From: Corynebacterium phocae
Lineage (GTDB): Bacteria > Actinomycetota > Actinomycetes > Mycobacteriales > Mycobacteriaceae
Length of the DNA: 64,000 nt
Direction of reading: 5' to 3'
Assembly: GCF_008693075.1 (NCBI RefSeq)
Contig: NZ_VXKJ01000043.1
Location: 310,001 to 374,000 of the forward strand
Below the pieces are notes generated by a model. The model saw nothing but the letters and a program-made list of their open reading frames with translations. It was not told the origin of the DNA and searched no databases. Positions 19,502 to 29,165 of this stretch are shown here, in pieces (position 1 is the stretch's first letter; each line of letters begins with the position of its first letter). The translations under genes and the position numbers were made by a program.

Positions 19502-20821
19502 CTAGGTGCTTTGGGTAATAAACAACACGTCAACGATATCTCCCGGGCGCACGTAATCTACATCCTCCGGAACGCGGATAAAGGCGTTGGCCTCCGATAG
19601 TCCCGCTAACAGGTGGGCCGGCGCACCACCGGCACCGCCCAGGCCTTCCACCAGGTAATCTGCGGTCTGGGCGTCGCGCATAAGCCGGGCGCGGATGTAG
19701 CCGCGACGGCCCGGCCGGGACTCGATGTGGTTGAGAGCCCTGGCGCGCACGACCCGGCGCGCCCCGGTGCGCTTTCCTAGCGCCGTGCGGATAAGGGGGC
19801 GTATGAATACCTCAAAGATGACTAACGCGGAAACCGGGTTTGACGGGACTAGGAACGTTGGCACACGGTTTTCGCCCAGTACCCCGAAGCCCTGCACGGA
19901 TCCGGGGTGCATGGCCACACGTCGGGTATCAAGCTCCCCCAGCCGGCCAAGGACCTCACGGATTTCCCGGGCCCCTTCACCGCCTACCGCGCCGGAGACC
20001 ACCAGAATTTCCGAACGGGTGAGGTGTGCCTCCAGGATTTCGCGTAGCCGCCTGGGTTCTCCTTCTGCTATTCCTACGCGGTGGACATCCGCCCCCGCTT
20101 CCCTAGCGGCAGCCGCTAGGGCGTAGGAGTTTACGTCGTATACCTGCCCTAATCCGGGCTCACGGCCCACATCTATGAGTTCTTTGCCAAAGGCCACCAC
20201 GGTGACGCGGGGCTTGGGGTTAACCAAGACCTTCGACCTACCCACCGCAGCTAGGAGGCCAATGTGCGCCGGGGTGAGCGTAGTGCCGGTAGACACCGCC
20301 ACGTCCCCCGGCTGGATGTCATCACCTACGCCCCGGACGAAATCTCCGGAGCGCACCGGCCGGTGGGCAGTCATGCGTTTGGTTCCACGATCTGTCCATT
20401 CCAGGGGCACCACTGCGTCGGCCAGCATGGGCAGGGGCGCACCTGTATAGACGCGTACAGCCTGTTTGGGCTGCAGCCGCAAAGGCTTATGAGACCCAGC
20501 GGGGACTTCTCCAACAACGGGGAGGGAGCGCTCCACTTCCGCTTCCATTGGCTGCGGAGGGGCATCTGCTTCAGCACCCGCGTCCTGGCCCTCAGTGCGG
20601 GCTGGGTTGGTCCGTGCGGACAATGCCCGTGCGCCGCCGATATCCACCGCGCGTACCGCGTAGCCATCAATGGCGGCCTGCGGAAAACCGGGTAGCGGCT
20701 GGTGCGCCTGGACTTCCTCAGCACTCATTAGCCCCAGTGCGTTGGCAATAGCTATCCGCACCGGTTCCGGAGTGGTGGCAGAAGCCATGATTAGATCTAG
20801 TTGTTCCTCAACTGAGCGCAT
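19502..20821 (-). CDS. glp: Gephyrin-like MoeA homolog Glp, FtsZ-linked
   Basis: 439 residues with the MoeA domain layout: PLPGFPQAAIDGYAVRA near 42-57, the MPT-binding-like domain with SEILVVSGAVGGEGAREI (about 275-290), and VPSNPVSALVIFEVFIRP (about 340-357). In C. glutamicum this locus encodes Glp, which binds the FtsZ C-terminus and the membrane receptor GlpR and coordinates division. Compared with E. coli MoeA, the molybdotransferase acidic residue in GGVSVGEAD is missing here (GAVGGEGAREI), which fits a structural role. A 100-residue region (about 65-105) is Glu/Ala-rich and poorly conserved. It follows galU by 15 bp with an AAGGGG ribosome site. Confidence 0.88.
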   Translation of the reverse strand: MRSVEEQLDLIMASATTPEPVRIAIANALGLMSAEEVQAHQPLPGFPQAAIDGYAVRAVDIGGARALSARTNPARTEGQDAGAEADAPPQPMEAEVERSLPVVGEVPAGSHKPLRLQPKQAVRVYTGAPLPMLADAVVPLEWTDRGTKRMTAHRPVRSGDFVRGVGDDIQPGDVAVSTGTTLTPAHIGLLAAVGRSKVLVNPKPRVTVVAFGKELIDVGREPGLGQVYDVNSYALAAAAREAGADVHRVGIAEGEPRRLREILEAHLTRSEILVVSGAVGGEGAREIREVLGRLGELDTRRVAMHPGSVQGFGVLGENRVPTFLVPSNPVSALVIFEVFIRPLIRTALGKRTGARRVVRARALNHIESRPGRRGYIRARLMRDAQTADYLVEGLGGAGGAPAHLLAGLSEANAFIRVPEDVDYVRPGDIVDVLFITQST

Positions 20822-20836
20822 GACAATGCCCCTTTT

Positions 20837-21766
20837 TTAAAGTTCCGCCTCGTAGCGCGCGATGATGTCTTTCAAGTCCTTGTACAGCGCCGGGCCGTAC
20901 TGCTCATTGCGAAGTCCAAAATCCACGCAGGCCGGGATGTACCCGCCCGGGTTACCTAGGTCGTGGCGGGTTCCCCGGTGCACCACCACGTGGACGGGCT
21001 CGCCTTCCCTGATGAGCAGTTCAATGGCGTCGGTGAGTTGGATTTCCCCACCTTTGCCTGGCTTGATCCGCCGCAGCGCGGAAAAAACCTTGCGGTCCAA
21101 GATGTAGCGGCCGGTGGCAACCAAGTTTGAAGGCGCGTCTGCGGGATCTGGCTTTTCCACCATGCCTTTTACCTTCTTCACGCCTGGGGCGTTGGTGTCT
21201 TCCACGTCAAAGACTCCGTAGTCAGCGGTCTGCTCCCTAGACACTTCAAAAGCGCACAACACTGAGCCGCCTACCGCGCGGCGCACGCGTTCCATCTCCC
21301 CCATCACGGTGGCTGGCATGACAATGTCATCGGGCAACATGACGGCAAAGAACTGCTCATCATCGTCCAGGGTGTCCTCCGCCAACCCAATGGCGTGGCC
21401 CAACCCCAGCGGTTCTTCCTGTGGAACGGAAACTGGCTTTATCAACTTGCCGGCTCTTTCCACCTTGACGGCTTGCTCTTCCTTTCCACGCGCGCGCAGG
21501 GTGCGTACTAGCTCGGGGAATTCATCAAAATGACGCATAACTTCTTGCTTTTTTGGTGCCGTGATAATGGCTAGGCGCGTGGCTCCTAGCGTGGCCGCTT
21601 CTTCCGCAATAAGTTCTATACCCGGGGTATCAACCACGGGGAGCAACTCTTTAGGCACCGTCTTGGTGGCCGGAAGAAAGCGGGTCCCCATCCCCGCAGC
21701 GGGGACAACCACAGTTTTCACGCCGTGATAGCCATTGTCTTGTGCGTCATTGGATTTGATAGGCAT
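20837..21766 (-). CDS. galU: UTP--glucose-1-phosphate uridylyltransferase
   Basis: Makes UDP-glucose from UTP and glucose-1-phosphate for trehalose, arabinogalactan and glycolipid synthesis. The 309 residues hold the nucleotidyl motif VVPAAGMGTRFLPATKTVPKE (about 19-39), LGLGHAIGLAED, VMLPDDIV and VEKPDPADAP. TAGGCT lies six bases before the ATG, so it is probably leaderless. It heads the operon galU-glp-rimJ and is divergent from the folate cyclo-ligase gene. Confidence 0.97.
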   Translation of the reverse strand: MPIKSNDAQDNGYHGVKTVVVPAAGMGTRFLPATKTVPKELLPVVDTPGIELIAEEAATLGATRLAIITAPKKQEVMRHFDEFPELVRTLRARGKEEQAVKVERAGKLIKPVSVPQEEPLGLGHAIGLAEDTLDDDEQFFAVMLPDDIVMPATVMGEMERVRRAVGGSVLCAFEVSREQTADYGVFDVEDTNAPGVKKVKGMVEKPDPADAPSNLVATGRYILDRKVFSALRRIKPGKGGEIQLTDAIELLIREGEPVHVVVHRGTRHDLGNPGGYIPACVDFGLRNEQYGPALYKDLKDIIARYEAEL

Positions 21767-21821
21767 GTTTCCAGCCTACCGTGTGAAGCGTGAGTGTTTG
21801 GTAACTATTAGTGTGGTTCGT

Positions 21822-22382
21822 GTGAGTTACCAAAAGTCCCAACTTCGCGCCCAGCTGCTGGCCGGCCGGAAAAACCTCACGCCCCAGGCGCGCGCGGAGG
21901 CCAACGCCGCGCTGGTGGCGCAGGTCTGCGCCCTGGCCCGGGACAAGAAGGTGGCAGCCTACTCCCCGTTGGCCACAGAGCCGGGCGGGCCTAGCTTTGC
22001 CGATACCCTCTATCAGGTCACCCGCCAGCTCTGGCTGCCCGTCTCTGGTGCGCACGGGCAGCTTTCCTGGGCAACCTACCAGGGCGAGGGCTCCTTGCGC
22101 CCCGGTGCCTTGGGCATCTTAGAACCCACCGGCCCACGGCGCGACAACGCGGTTTTGAATGAACTTGACCTCATTTTCACCCCCGCCTTGGGCGTAACTC
22201 CGGAAGGTTACCGGCTGGGCAAGGGCGGTGGCTACTATGACCGGGCGCTGGCAACAACCGCTACTTGCACCGCCGTGCTGCTCTTTGACTCGGAGATAAA
22301 CGCGGATATACCGGTAGAGCCCCACGACCGGCCGGTGGACATTGTCATCACCCCGAGCGCGGTCCACTACCTCCGGCAATAA
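21822..22382 (+). CDS. 5-formyltetrahydrofolate cyclo-ligase
   Basis: ATP-dependent conversion of 5-formyl-THF to 5,10-methenyl-THF, salvaging a folate side product. The signature LTPEGYRLGKGGGYYDRAL is complete (about 126-143), and PEGPSFADT and DLIFTPALGV precede or follow in family order. The frame is open from 21735. I place the start at the GTG 21822 because TAGTGT lies seven bases before it and homology begins at SYQKSQLRAQ. A GTG at 21813 is an alternative. The result is a 186-residue protein, the usual length. It is divergent from galU, as in mycobacteria. Confidence 0.93.
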   Translation: MSYQKSQLRAQLLAGRKNLTPQARAEANAALVAQVCALARDKKVAAYSPLATEPGGPSFADTLYQVTRQLWLPVSGAHGQLSWATYQGEGSLRPGALGILEPTGPRRDNAVLNELDLIFTPALGVTPEGYRLGKGGGYYDRALATTATCTAVLLFDSEINADIPVEPHDRPVDIVITPSAVHYLRQ

Positions 22383-22426
22383 CGGGCGGGGAACCTTCCG
22401 CGCCCAAGGTGGGTCTAATATGTGCC

Positions 22427-23215
22427 ATGAGCTCGAAAAAGTTTAGCCTGGCCCAAACCCTAACCACCCCGGGTAGGTCCCGCAGCGTGTTTATCCGGCG
22501 CGGCCTGGCCGGTATTTTACTGCTGGCGGCGGTGGTTTCTGCAGCGCTTTCGCGCCGGGATATGCCCACTGCGTTAGTCTTTGGCCGTGACGTGGAGGCC
22601 GGCCACGTGATCACTGCGGAGGACGTGGCTTCGCGCCGCGTCCCCGCCAGCTTGCTTCCGGCTTCCGCAGTAGATGTCCCTCCAGTGGGCAGCGTGCTGG
22701 TGGCCGCGGCAAACTCTGGGGAGATTATCACGGACTCCCGTTTACTCAGCCCGGAGCTAACGGCCATGGATTTGGGACCTGCGGGATCTGCGGGTTCCGG
22801 GAGCGCTCAGGTATCCGGGAGCGCGCAGGTATCCGGGGGCACCCAGGTATCCGGGGACCAACTCGGCTCCGCCGGGGGCGAGCCACCGCCAGCTACGGCA
22901 ACGGGGCTTTTCCTGGTCCCCATCCCGCTGGCGGAGCCGGACCTGATAGCTTTGCTCCACCACGGTGATGAGGTGGCCATCGTGGCACCGGCCGAAGACG
23001 CCGGCGGGGAGACCATTGCCAGGGGCGGCAAGATAGTCACCACCACGCTTCCCGGCTCCGGCTCAGGTCCGCGCAACGCGACCATCTTGGTGGCACTTCC
23101 CCCCGCTGCTGCACAGGAGGTGGCGGCCACGTCGCTTATCCGGCCCCTGACCGTGATGATTACGGGGCCGCGCGCTAGCGGCGGTATCGCGCACAGGACT
23201 GACGCCAATAGCTAG
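22427..23215 (+). CDS. SAF-domain secreted/membrane-anchored protein (CpaB-like)
   Basis: 262 residues from the ATG at 22427. An N-terminal membrane segment (about 23-42) is followed by a SAF domain (ALVFGRDVEAGHVITAEDVASRRVP, given here as its ordered parts). A spacer with three near-identical AQVSG-type units follows (DNA repeat around 22803-22858), then a second globular part ending VMITGPRASG. SAF proteins include CpaB pilus assembly factors and FlgA. No pilus genes are adjacent, so the role is unknown. TAATAT lies five bases before the ATG, suggesting a leaderless start. It is followed 128 bp later by mscL. Confidence 0.82.
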   Translation: MSSKKFSLAQTLTTPGRSRSVFIRRGLAGILLLAAVVSAALSRRDMPTALVFGRDVEAGHVITAEDVASRRVPASLLPASAVDVPPVGSVLVAAANSGEIITDSRLLSPELTAMDLGPAGSAGSGSAQVSGSAQVSGGTQVSGDQLGSAGGEPPPATATGLFLVPIPLAEPDLIALLHHGDEVAIVAPAEDAGGETIARGGKIVTTTLPGSGSGPRNATILVALPPAAAQEVAATSLIRPLTVMITGPRASGGIAHRTDANS

Positions 23216-23343
23216 CGCGTCTTAAGCGGTGAGGTAGCGTAACTGCGAAACGGTATTGGAAACCACGTGATCCAAGACCTCTAACTATGGGCCAGCCAAT
23301 TCCCGGTTTAGGTGCCCCGATTTATCGAACTAAAAGGAAAGAA

Positions 23344-23781
23344 ATGTTTAAAGGCTTCAGAGACTTCATCATGCGCGGCAACGTCATTGAACTGGCCACC
23401 GCCGTCATCATTGGCGGTGCCTTCACCGCCATTGTCAACGCGGTATCAGACAACCTTATCAACCCCATCATCGCTTCTTTTGGCAGCGCGGACGTATCCG
23501 GCCTGGGCTTTCAGATCCGCTCCGGTGACCCCTCCACCATGCTGGACTTTGGCGCCGTCATCACAGCCATCCTGAACTTCCTCATTGTGGCCGGCGTGGT
23601 CTATTTCATCATCATCAACCCCATGAACAAGCTCAGTGAGCTGACCAAGGATGACAAAGATGTAGACCCTAAGGACCCCGCCCCCACCACCGAGCAGCTA
23701 CTCGCCGAAATCCGTGACCTGCTCAAAAACGGTGGCCAGGCCACAGCCGCACTAGATCAAACCACCAGCCCCCTGAAATAG
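23344..23781 (+). CDS. mscL: Large-conductance mechanosensitive channel
   Basis: Pentameric membrane channel that releases solutes on hypo-osmotic shock, the counterpart of the BetP-type uptake carriers in this window. It has 145 residues. Start MFKGFRDFIMRGNVIELATAV carries the N-terminal amphipathic helix and TM1, TM2 is around 72-95, and a C-terminal helix holds TTEQLLAEIRDLL. The ATG at 23344 is preceded by AAAGGAAAG, a clear ribosome site. The frame's upstream ATG at 23287 adds 19 unrelated residues and was rejected. Confidence 0.96.
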   Translation: MFKGFRDFIMRGNVIELATAVIIGGAFTAIVNAVSDNLINPIIASFGSADVSGLGFQIRSGDPSTMLDFGAVITAILNFLIVAGVVYFIIINPMNKLSELTKDDKDVDPKDPAPTTEQLLAEIRDLLKNGGQATAALDQTTSPLK

Positions 23782-23807
23782 GAGGCAGCAACTCAGCCGG
23801 TAGGGCT

Positions 23808-24056
23808 CTAGCTCCCGTAGTGCGGGGGGAATTGCGCGCGGTAGAACTCCGCGTCAAGTCCCCCTTTTTCGGCTGACTCCGGTTCCTCGCGAATGTCTCC
23901 GGCGGAGTCTTCAAAGATTACCGCCCGGGCGCCGTCGTCTGCGAAAGCGGTAACAAAACCGGGGTCGTCGGCGTGGCGGTCATAATCCACTGCCGTGGAG
24001 GGGCGAACTGCGCGCCGGCGCACTTTCCTACCGGGTGTGGGCGGGTGATCTGACAT
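23808..24056 (-). CDS. Small conserved hypothetical protein
   Basis: 82-residue soluble, charged protein. It opens MSDHPPTPGRKVRRRAVRPS, followed by VDYDRHADDPGF and an acidic middle. No membrane segment or catalytic motif is visible. It lies 38 bp after the moaB-like gene on the same strand and probably forms the tail of the pepD-moaB transcript. It faces mscL. I do not recognise the family; the codon pattern and spacing support it being real. Confidence 0.7.
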   Translation of the reverse strand: MSDHPPTPGRKVRRRAVRPSTAVDYDRHADDPGFVTAFADDGARAVIFEDSAGDIREEPESAEKGGLDAEFYRAQFPPHYGS

Positions 24057-24094
24057 CTTGGACCTTAACCTAACTCCTAGAACCTACGTGTGAA

Positions 24095-24733
24095 CTAGAC
24101 GTCGTAGCGCTGTAACTGGTCAATGAGGTGGTGTACTAGTGGCGGAACCATGGCCATACCGTCGCGGATAGCCGGGCGGCTTTCAGCCAGGTTCACTACC
24201 ACCGTGGACCCGGACACCCCGGAGATTCCACGCGAGGTACACGCGTCCACTGCTCCACAGGCTTGGCCGGATGACCGCAGCGCCTGCGCAATTCCCGGAA
24301 CCATCTGGTCGATGATTGCCGCGGTGGCATCGGGCGTTTTATCGCGCGGGCCCACACCAGTGCCGCCGATAGTGACCACCAAGTCAACGCCGCCCACCAC
24401 AGCCGTTTCAATGGCCTGGCGGATCTTGGTCTTCTTAGATTTCACGGTAACGCAACCGTCCACCCGGAAATCCGCCTCATGCAGCAGCTCCGAGACCAAA
24501 GTGGCAATTGACTCAGCTTTGCCCTCCGGGTGGTCCGTGACAATTACTGCCAGGGCCCGCCGGCTGGCCTTAGTTTTTCCTTCCCGCTCCGTGGCGCGGA
24601 AGAACTCATCATCCGGATCGGCGATATCCAGTAACGCGGAGAGGTTCTTTTCCCGCAATTCATCAGTGGGGAACTGAGTTCGAGGTGAAGCGGAGGCTTG
24701 ATCCTCTTTTTCGTTCTGGTCAAAATGGTCCAT
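24095..24733 (-). CDS. moaB: Molybdopterin-binding MoaB/MogA-family protein
   Basis: 212 residues with a non-conserved acidic first 60, then the MogA/MoaB domain: ALAVIVTDHPEG, DLVVTIGGTGVGPRDKTPDAT (in parts), the SRGISGVSGSTVVVNL loop, and MVPPLVHHLIDQL. This fold adenylylates or binds molybdopterin. In M. tuberculosis the equivalent position after pepD is occupied by moaB2. A good AGGAG site precedes the ATG. Because the window's MoeA homolog is the division protein Glp, its partner in molybdenum cofactor synthesis must be elsewhere, or this protein has another role. Confidence 0.88.
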   Translation of the reverse strand: MDHFDQNEKEDQASASPRTQFPTDELREKNLSALLDIADPDDEFFRATEREGKTKASRRALAVIVTDHPEGKAESIATLVSELLHEADFRVDGCVTVKSKKTKIRQAIETAVVGGVDLVVTIGGTGVGPRDKTPDATAAIIDQMVPGIAQALRSSGQACGAVDACTSRGISGVSGSTVVVNLAESRPAIRDGMAMVPPLVHHLIDQLQRYDV

Positions 24734-24789
24734 GTGAGCTCCTGCGAAGTAGGTAGAAATAGGTTTTCGGTGGCGTGTCTTTAACGCTA

Positions 24790-26220
24790 CTAGTTTGTCA
24801 GCGTTACTTCTACCGTTCGTAGCTCCCTAGTGCGTTCGTTGAGAACTTCCAAGGTGACCGTGGCCCCGAAATCCTGGGACCGAGTGGCAGCAATGAGCCC
24901 ATCCGCAGAGTCCACGGTGCGGTCATTGAGCCTGGTGACAATGTCTCCGGCTTCCAGCCCAGCCGCGTCGGCCGGGCTTCCGGGCTCAACTCCTTCAATC
25001 TGCGCGCCATCTACTACCCGGCGTCCCGAAACCTGGACCCCCAGCATAGGGTGACGCACCTGACCTTCGTTGATAAGTTGGTCTGCCACCCGCTTGGCAA
25101 AGTTAGCGGGGATAGCAAAGCCTAGACCGATGGAGCCCGCCTCCATCCCGCTCACGGGCGACAAGGAGGCGATCATGGAGTTCATGCCCACCAGGTTGCC
25201 GTTCATGTCCACCAGCGGCCCACCAGAGTTACCCGGGTTGACGGCGGCGTCCGTTTGCACGGCGTCGATGAGTGAGGACTCACCGCCCTGCTGGGATGCG
25301 CGCACCGGGCGGTTGACGGCGGAAACAATGCCGGAGGTAACCGTGGCGTTGAGCCCCAGTGGTGAGCCGACCGCCACCACCTGCTGGCCCACCACAAGTT
25401 GGTTGGAGTCCCCGAATTCCAGGAAAGGCAGATCCTGGGCACCACGGATTTTAATGACGGCTACGTCCGTATTCGCGTCCGAGGAAATCACGTCCGCCTC
25501 ATACTTAGCGCCGTTGTTCAAGGTAACCCGCATCACCCCGCCTTGCTCAGCGCCAACCACCACATGGTGGTTGGTCAAGACAAAGCCATCCGGGGAGATG
25601 ATGGAACCAGAGCCAGCGGACATAGCCCTGTCCGTAGCCACTTGAATGGCCACCACAGCCGGCAGCACTCGTCCAGCTACTTGTTCGATGGAGCCCTCGG
25701 GAGCTACCGGCTTGTCGTTAGCCACGGGCCGGTTAAGGACCTCGTTGACTGCAGCGGGGTCGGAACCGTGGCCGCTATCGTTGAGCTCTGCGAAGGTTAA
25801 ACCGACCACTGAACCGGCCACGACAGAACCTGTGAGCATCAGCGCTAATGCGGTGCCAAGCCCCACTGAGCGCTTTGGTTTCCGCTGGTGAACAGCGGCT
25901 AAAGCGGGACTTCCCCCCATGCCCTCTCCGGCGACAGCCGGGGCGTAGACCGGGGCAATAGGATTCATGGGGTCCGCGTGGTGCCTGCCAACGCTGTGGT
26001 GCGCTGCGCCCCACCGGGAATACGGTGCCCCGGGTCTAACGTCACCGTTTCGAGCCGCGGAAAAGTCCTGGGAACTAGGCTCGTGACTAGGCGAACCCTG
26101 CCCGCCATAGCCACGGCTATCACCACGTCCGTGCTCGGGAGCCCAGTTGGGGGTGGAAGTACTCTCTGTAGCGGCGTCCTCACTTTGACGCCGGTTTCTT
26201 TGTGGACGCATAAAATTCAT
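24790..26220 (-). CDS. pepD: HtrA-family serine protease PepD with PDZ domain
   Basis: Membrane-tethered envelope quality-control protease, 476 residues. A 125-residue charged, Gly/Arg/Ser-rich cytoplasmic tail precedes one membrane helix (about 130-150). The trypsin-like domain has the catalytic His in LTNHHVVVG, Asp in NTDVAVIKI and Ser in GNSGGPL. A C-terminal PDZ domain includes GVEPGSPADAAGLEAGD. The neighbours mprA-mprB-pepD-moaB reproduce the mycobacterial stress locus, where MprAB controls pepD and PepD dampens the response. The 135-bp gap after mprB (26221-26355) may hold its own promoter. Confidence 0.95.
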   Translation of the reverse strand: MNFMRPQRNRRQSEDAATESTSTPNWAPEHGRGDSRGYGGQGSPSHEPSSQDFSAARNGDVRPGAPYSRWGAAHHSVGRHHADPMNPIAPVYAPAVAGEGMGGSPALAAVHQRKPKRSVGLGTALALMLTGSVVAGSVVGLTFAELNDSGHGSDPAAVNEVLNRPVANDKPVAPEGSIEQVAGRVLPAVVAIQVATDRAMSAGSGSIISPDGFVLTNHHVVVGAEQGGVMRVTLNNGAKYEADVISSDANTDVAVIKIRGAQDLPFLEFGDSNQLVVGQQVVAVGSPLGLNATVTSGIVSAVNRPVRASQQGGESSLIDAVQTDAAVNPGNSGGPLVDMNGNLVGMNSMIASLSPVSGMEAGSIGLGFAIPANFAKRVADQLINEGQVRHPMLGVQVSGRRVVDGAQIEGVEPGSPADAAGLEAGDIVTRLNDRTVDSADGLIAATRSQDFGATVTLEVLNERTRELRTVEVTLTN

Positions 26221-26355
26221 GACAAGAAGTATTCCTCACAGTTCTGGGGAGCCACTGACCTCACTCTGATAATTCCATAGGAAAACCTGGATAAAATCCG
26301 GAAACGCGGCCGGCAGATTGAACAGACACCGAAAATACGTCCGATCACACTTGCC

Positions 26356-27894
26356 TTAATCCTGGTTGAACCACCGCTCAGCGAAAATCTTTTTGCGCTC
26401 GTTGCCGTCCTCAGCGTTCAGGAATCCCGGGTCGCTATCCACTTCCCCTTCACCACGGTACCCCGGGAACAGTGCCTCTAGGCGGGCACCGCCATCGGGT
26501 GAATCTAGCACGCGGATACTGCCCTCGTGACGTTCGATAACCTGCCGAACAATTGCCAAACCAAGTCCAGAGCCAGGCATTGAGCGCGCCTCAGCGGAGC
26601 GGTAAAAACGTTCGAATACCTTTTCGCGGTCCTCCGCGGGAATACCCGGACCAGAGTCATCAACGCGGAGGCGCAAGGTACTGTCATTGATCTGCCGCAT
26701 CGAGATCCGCACGGTTCCTGAGGGCGGCGACCACTTGGCGGCATTATCAATCAAGTTCAATACCGCCCGGGCGAGGGAGAACTCATCACCTTCCAATATC
26801 CAGGGCTCAATCCGGACTTGGAAATCAACATCGGGGCGGCGGCGCCTAGCCCTGGATAACGAGGTGCCCACGATTTCGTGCAGCTCCACCTTTTCCGTCT
26901 TCTTTTGGGAGGCGTCTTCACGGGCCAGGTCAACTAGGTCCCCGATGAGAGTGGAAAGCTCGTTCATCTGGGCAATGACATCTTTTTCTAACTCCCGACG
27001 GTCTTCTTCCGGAATGGATGCGGAGTTGCCCGACTGATTGGCCATCATCAACAGCTCAATATTGGTGCGCATAGACGTTAGCGGCGTCTTTAACTCATGA
27101 CCTGCGTCCGCGACGAACTGGGACTGCCGAGTACGTGTTTCCTGAAGCGCCGCTAGCATCTCATTAAAAGACAGGGTTAGCTGCGCCATTTCATCAGTGC
27201 CAACAACCATAATTGGACGCAAGTCATTGGTCTGCGTGACGTAATCTGCGGCCCGCTGCAATCTGGTAATCGGCCGAAGTCCAGCCTTAGAGACCACCAA
27301 TCCAGCCATGATGGCAAGCAGGATACCAGCCGCAGCCAAGGTGACCAGCACGGTCCCTAGAGTTGCGACCATGGCACGGGTATCAGTCATATCCCGGGCC
27401 AGTGCCACCGTAGCACCGGAAGAGTGACGCTTGACCACCACTCGCTCATCACCGATGGTCCTAATAGAAGTCTCAATACCGCCACCGGACTCACGGAAAG
27501 CTCCCCCCAAGGGGATCGAGTCACCATAAGCGAAAGCCCACTGAGGCGGCTCGATTGACGTCCGCGACCGCGGGTGAAATGCACGGTATTCGTCTACCAA
27601 TTCCCCCAATTCCTCTGGGGAGTCGGCGTTCATTGACATTCCCAAAAGGGACGTGGCGTCTTCCTCGAGGGCCATATCCACCCTGGCTGTCAACAACGCG
27701 GTGACAGTTGCATAAGTGGCAAGTGTCACGACGGCGACTACGATAGCCACCACAACACCGGTGGTTAGCGAGAAACGCCACCGCAAAGGCGCACGCGGTT
27801 CCCAACCATTAGAATGCTCCCAGGGGCCGGCTAAAGAGGCCCCGGGAGCGTTAGAGGAAGCCAAAGACGTCTCCGCAGGCCTCCTCAGTATCAC
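26356..27894 (-). CDS. mprB: Sensor histidine kinase MprB
   Basis: Two-component kinase of 512 residues. TM1 is at about 42-66. An extracytoplasmic sensor loop (about 67-165) follows, then TM2 (about 172-196), a HAMP domain, and the phospho-acceptor motif [19 protein letters not shown]. The ATPase N, G1 and G2 boxes are [18 protein letters not shown] and GSGLGLAIV. It is translationally coupled to mprA (4-bp ATGA overlap). MprAB senses envelope stress in mycobacteria; the same role is likely here. Confidence 0.93.
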   Translation of the reverse strand: MILRRPAETSLASSNAPGASLAGPWEHSNGWEPRAPLRWRFSLTTGVVVAIVVAVVTLATYATVTALLTARVDMALEEDATSLLGMSMNADSPEELGELVDEYRAFHPRSRTSIEPPQWAFAYGDSIPLGGAFRESGGGIETSIRTIGDERVVVKRHSSGATVALARDMTDTRAMVATLGTVLVTLAAAGILLAIMAGLVVSKAGLRPITRLQRAADYVTQTNDLRPIMVVGTDEMAQLTLSFNEMLAALQETRTRQSQFVADAGHELKTPLTSMRTNIELLMMANQSGNSASIPEEDRRELEKDVIAQMNELSTLIGDLVDLAREDASQKKTEKVELHEIVGTSLSRARRRRPDVDFQVRIEPWILEGDEFSLARAVLNLIDNAAKWSPPSGTVRISMRQINDSTLRLRVDDSGPGIPAEDREKVFERFYRSAEARSMPGSGLGLAIVRQVIERHEGSIRVLDSPDGGARLEALFPGYRGEGEVDSDPGFLNAEDGNERKKIFAERWFNQD

Positions 27895-28592
27895 GGGTTA
27901 GACTCCCGAAGAACGTAGCCCACCCCGCGCACGGTATGGATAAGACGCGGTTCGTTGTCTGCTTCTGTCTTTTTGCGCAAATATCCGATATAGACTTCCA
28001 AGGCATTGCCGGAGGATGGGAACCCGTAGCCCCAAACCTCTTCGAGAATGGTATTTCGTGGCAGCACTTTACGCGGATTTTCCATCAACAACTGCAGCAA
28101 AGAAAACTCCGTGCGCGTAAGGGAAATACTGCGCCCTCCACGGGATACCTCGCGGGTATCCGCGTCGAGTACCAGGTCTTCAAAGTCCAAGCGTGATGCA
28201 GGTTCAGCAGAAGACCTTGCGGCGGCGTCCGCCGCAGCGCGGCGTACCAAAGACCTCACGCGCGCTAGGAGCTCCTCCAATGCGAAGGGTTTAGGCAGAT
28301 AATCATCCGCCCCGGCATCCAGTCCCGCGACGCGGTCCGAGACACCGTCGCGAGCCGTCAGCATAAGAATGGGGCGGCCCCACCCTTCACTACGAAGAGC
28401 ACGGCAAACCTCCAAACCGTCCATATTGGGCATGTTCACATCAAGAATAATCAGTTCCGGATTTTCGCGGTGGACCATGTCGATTGCTTCAACACCGTCA
28501 CCAGCAAGCGTGATGTCATAGCCGTTAAAGCTTAAAGAGCGCCGCAAAGACTCGCGTACGGCTTGCTCATCATCCACTACAAGAATTTTCAT
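27891..28592 (-). CDS. mprA: Response regulator MprA
   Basis: OmpR/PhoB-type regulator, 233 residues. The receiver domain (1-120) has acidic pocket VVDDEQ, phospho-Asp in [13 protein letters not shown] and KPFALEEL. A winged-helix DNA-binding domain (about 135-230) contains [14 protein letters not shown] and GYLRKKTE and ends [11 protein letters not shown]. It is first in the mprA-mprB unit. The upstream 28593-28858 is A/T-rich near the gene and probably contains the promoter; the 87-codon frame there looks non-coding. Confidence 0.95.
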   Translation of the reverse strand: MKILVVDDEQAVRESLRRSLSFNGYDITLAGDGVEAIDMVHRENPELIILDVNMPNMDGLEVCRALRSEGWGRPILMLTARDGVSDRVAGLDAGADDYLPKPFALEELLARVRSLVRRAAADAAARSSAEPASRLDFEDLVLDADTREVSRGGRSISLTRTEFSLLQLLMENPRKVLPRNTILEEVWGYGFPSSGNALEVYIGYLRKKTEADNEPRLIHTVRGVGYVLRESNP

Positions 28593-28858
28593 AACCTTGA
28601 TCGTTCCTCACTCATCGTTGTGTGCCTAAAAATAATTAAAATAGAAATGTCGTTTATAAGTTCAACAATACAAAATGTAACTTCTTTAAGTTCGCTTCGC
28701 AAAGTGTAAATTACGGACCTAGCGGGGAGCCTAAACTCCCGAGCCGTCAATACCTTTAACCCTACCCTCGACTTTACTCTGATTGTATGGTCTACACCAC
28801 AAAAGCCCGGTATAAGCCAGACGGATTGCCCAGCTTTCCCAAGGACGAGCAAGAAAAA

Positions 28859-28896
28859 ATCCCCGACACAGTGCTCTTGGCACTTAAATCGGGGAT
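28859..28896. terminator. Terminator between rpmF and mprA
   Basis: ATCCCCGA pairs with TCGGGGAT, enclosing an inner AGTGC/GCACT stem. T tracts follow on both sides (TTTTTT on minus). It ends the minus-strand rpmE2-rpmF unit before mprA. A second GC-rich hairpin (28922-28944) lies just upstream of it, close to the rpmF stop. Confidence 0.85.
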
Positions 28897-28976
28897 ATTT
28901 TCCAAGTCTTTAGACTATTTTGCACCCCCGGCAAACCGGGGTGCGGTGTGGATTTTTTAAAATCCAGGTCTGGGGA

Positions 28977-29150
28977 CTAGAACTGCTCTACGTCAACTAG
29001 CCCAAGCTTGGCAGCTTTAACTAGACGACGTGGGATACGTACAGTCTGGCCATCAATGGTGACTTCCTGGAGGGCAACATTGTCAGCCTTCCACTGGGAG
29101 CGACGGGAGTGCGTGTTCGCACGGGACTTCTTAAACTTAGGTACAGCCAT
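28977..29150 (-). CDS. rpmF: 50S ribosomal protein L32
   Basis: 57-residue protein beginning [20 protein letters not shown], the L32 N-terminus. It continues with KAADN-type residues and ends [16 protein letters not shown]. The C-terminal Cys pairs that bind zinc in many L32 proteins are absent. It starts 15 bp after rpmE2, with GGAGGATAAGGA as ribosome site, so the two form an operon ended by the terminator at 28859-28896. Confidence 0.95.
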   Translation of the reverse strand: MAVPKFKKSRANTHSRRSQWKADNVALQEVTIDGQTVRIPRRLVKAAKLGLVDVEQF

Positions 29151-29165
29151 TTTTCCTTATCCTCC

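Noticed and set aside
28589-28852. An 87-codon frame upstream of mprA
   Set aside because: A/T-rich, no ribosome site or domain, and spans the expected mprA promoter and a terminator flank.
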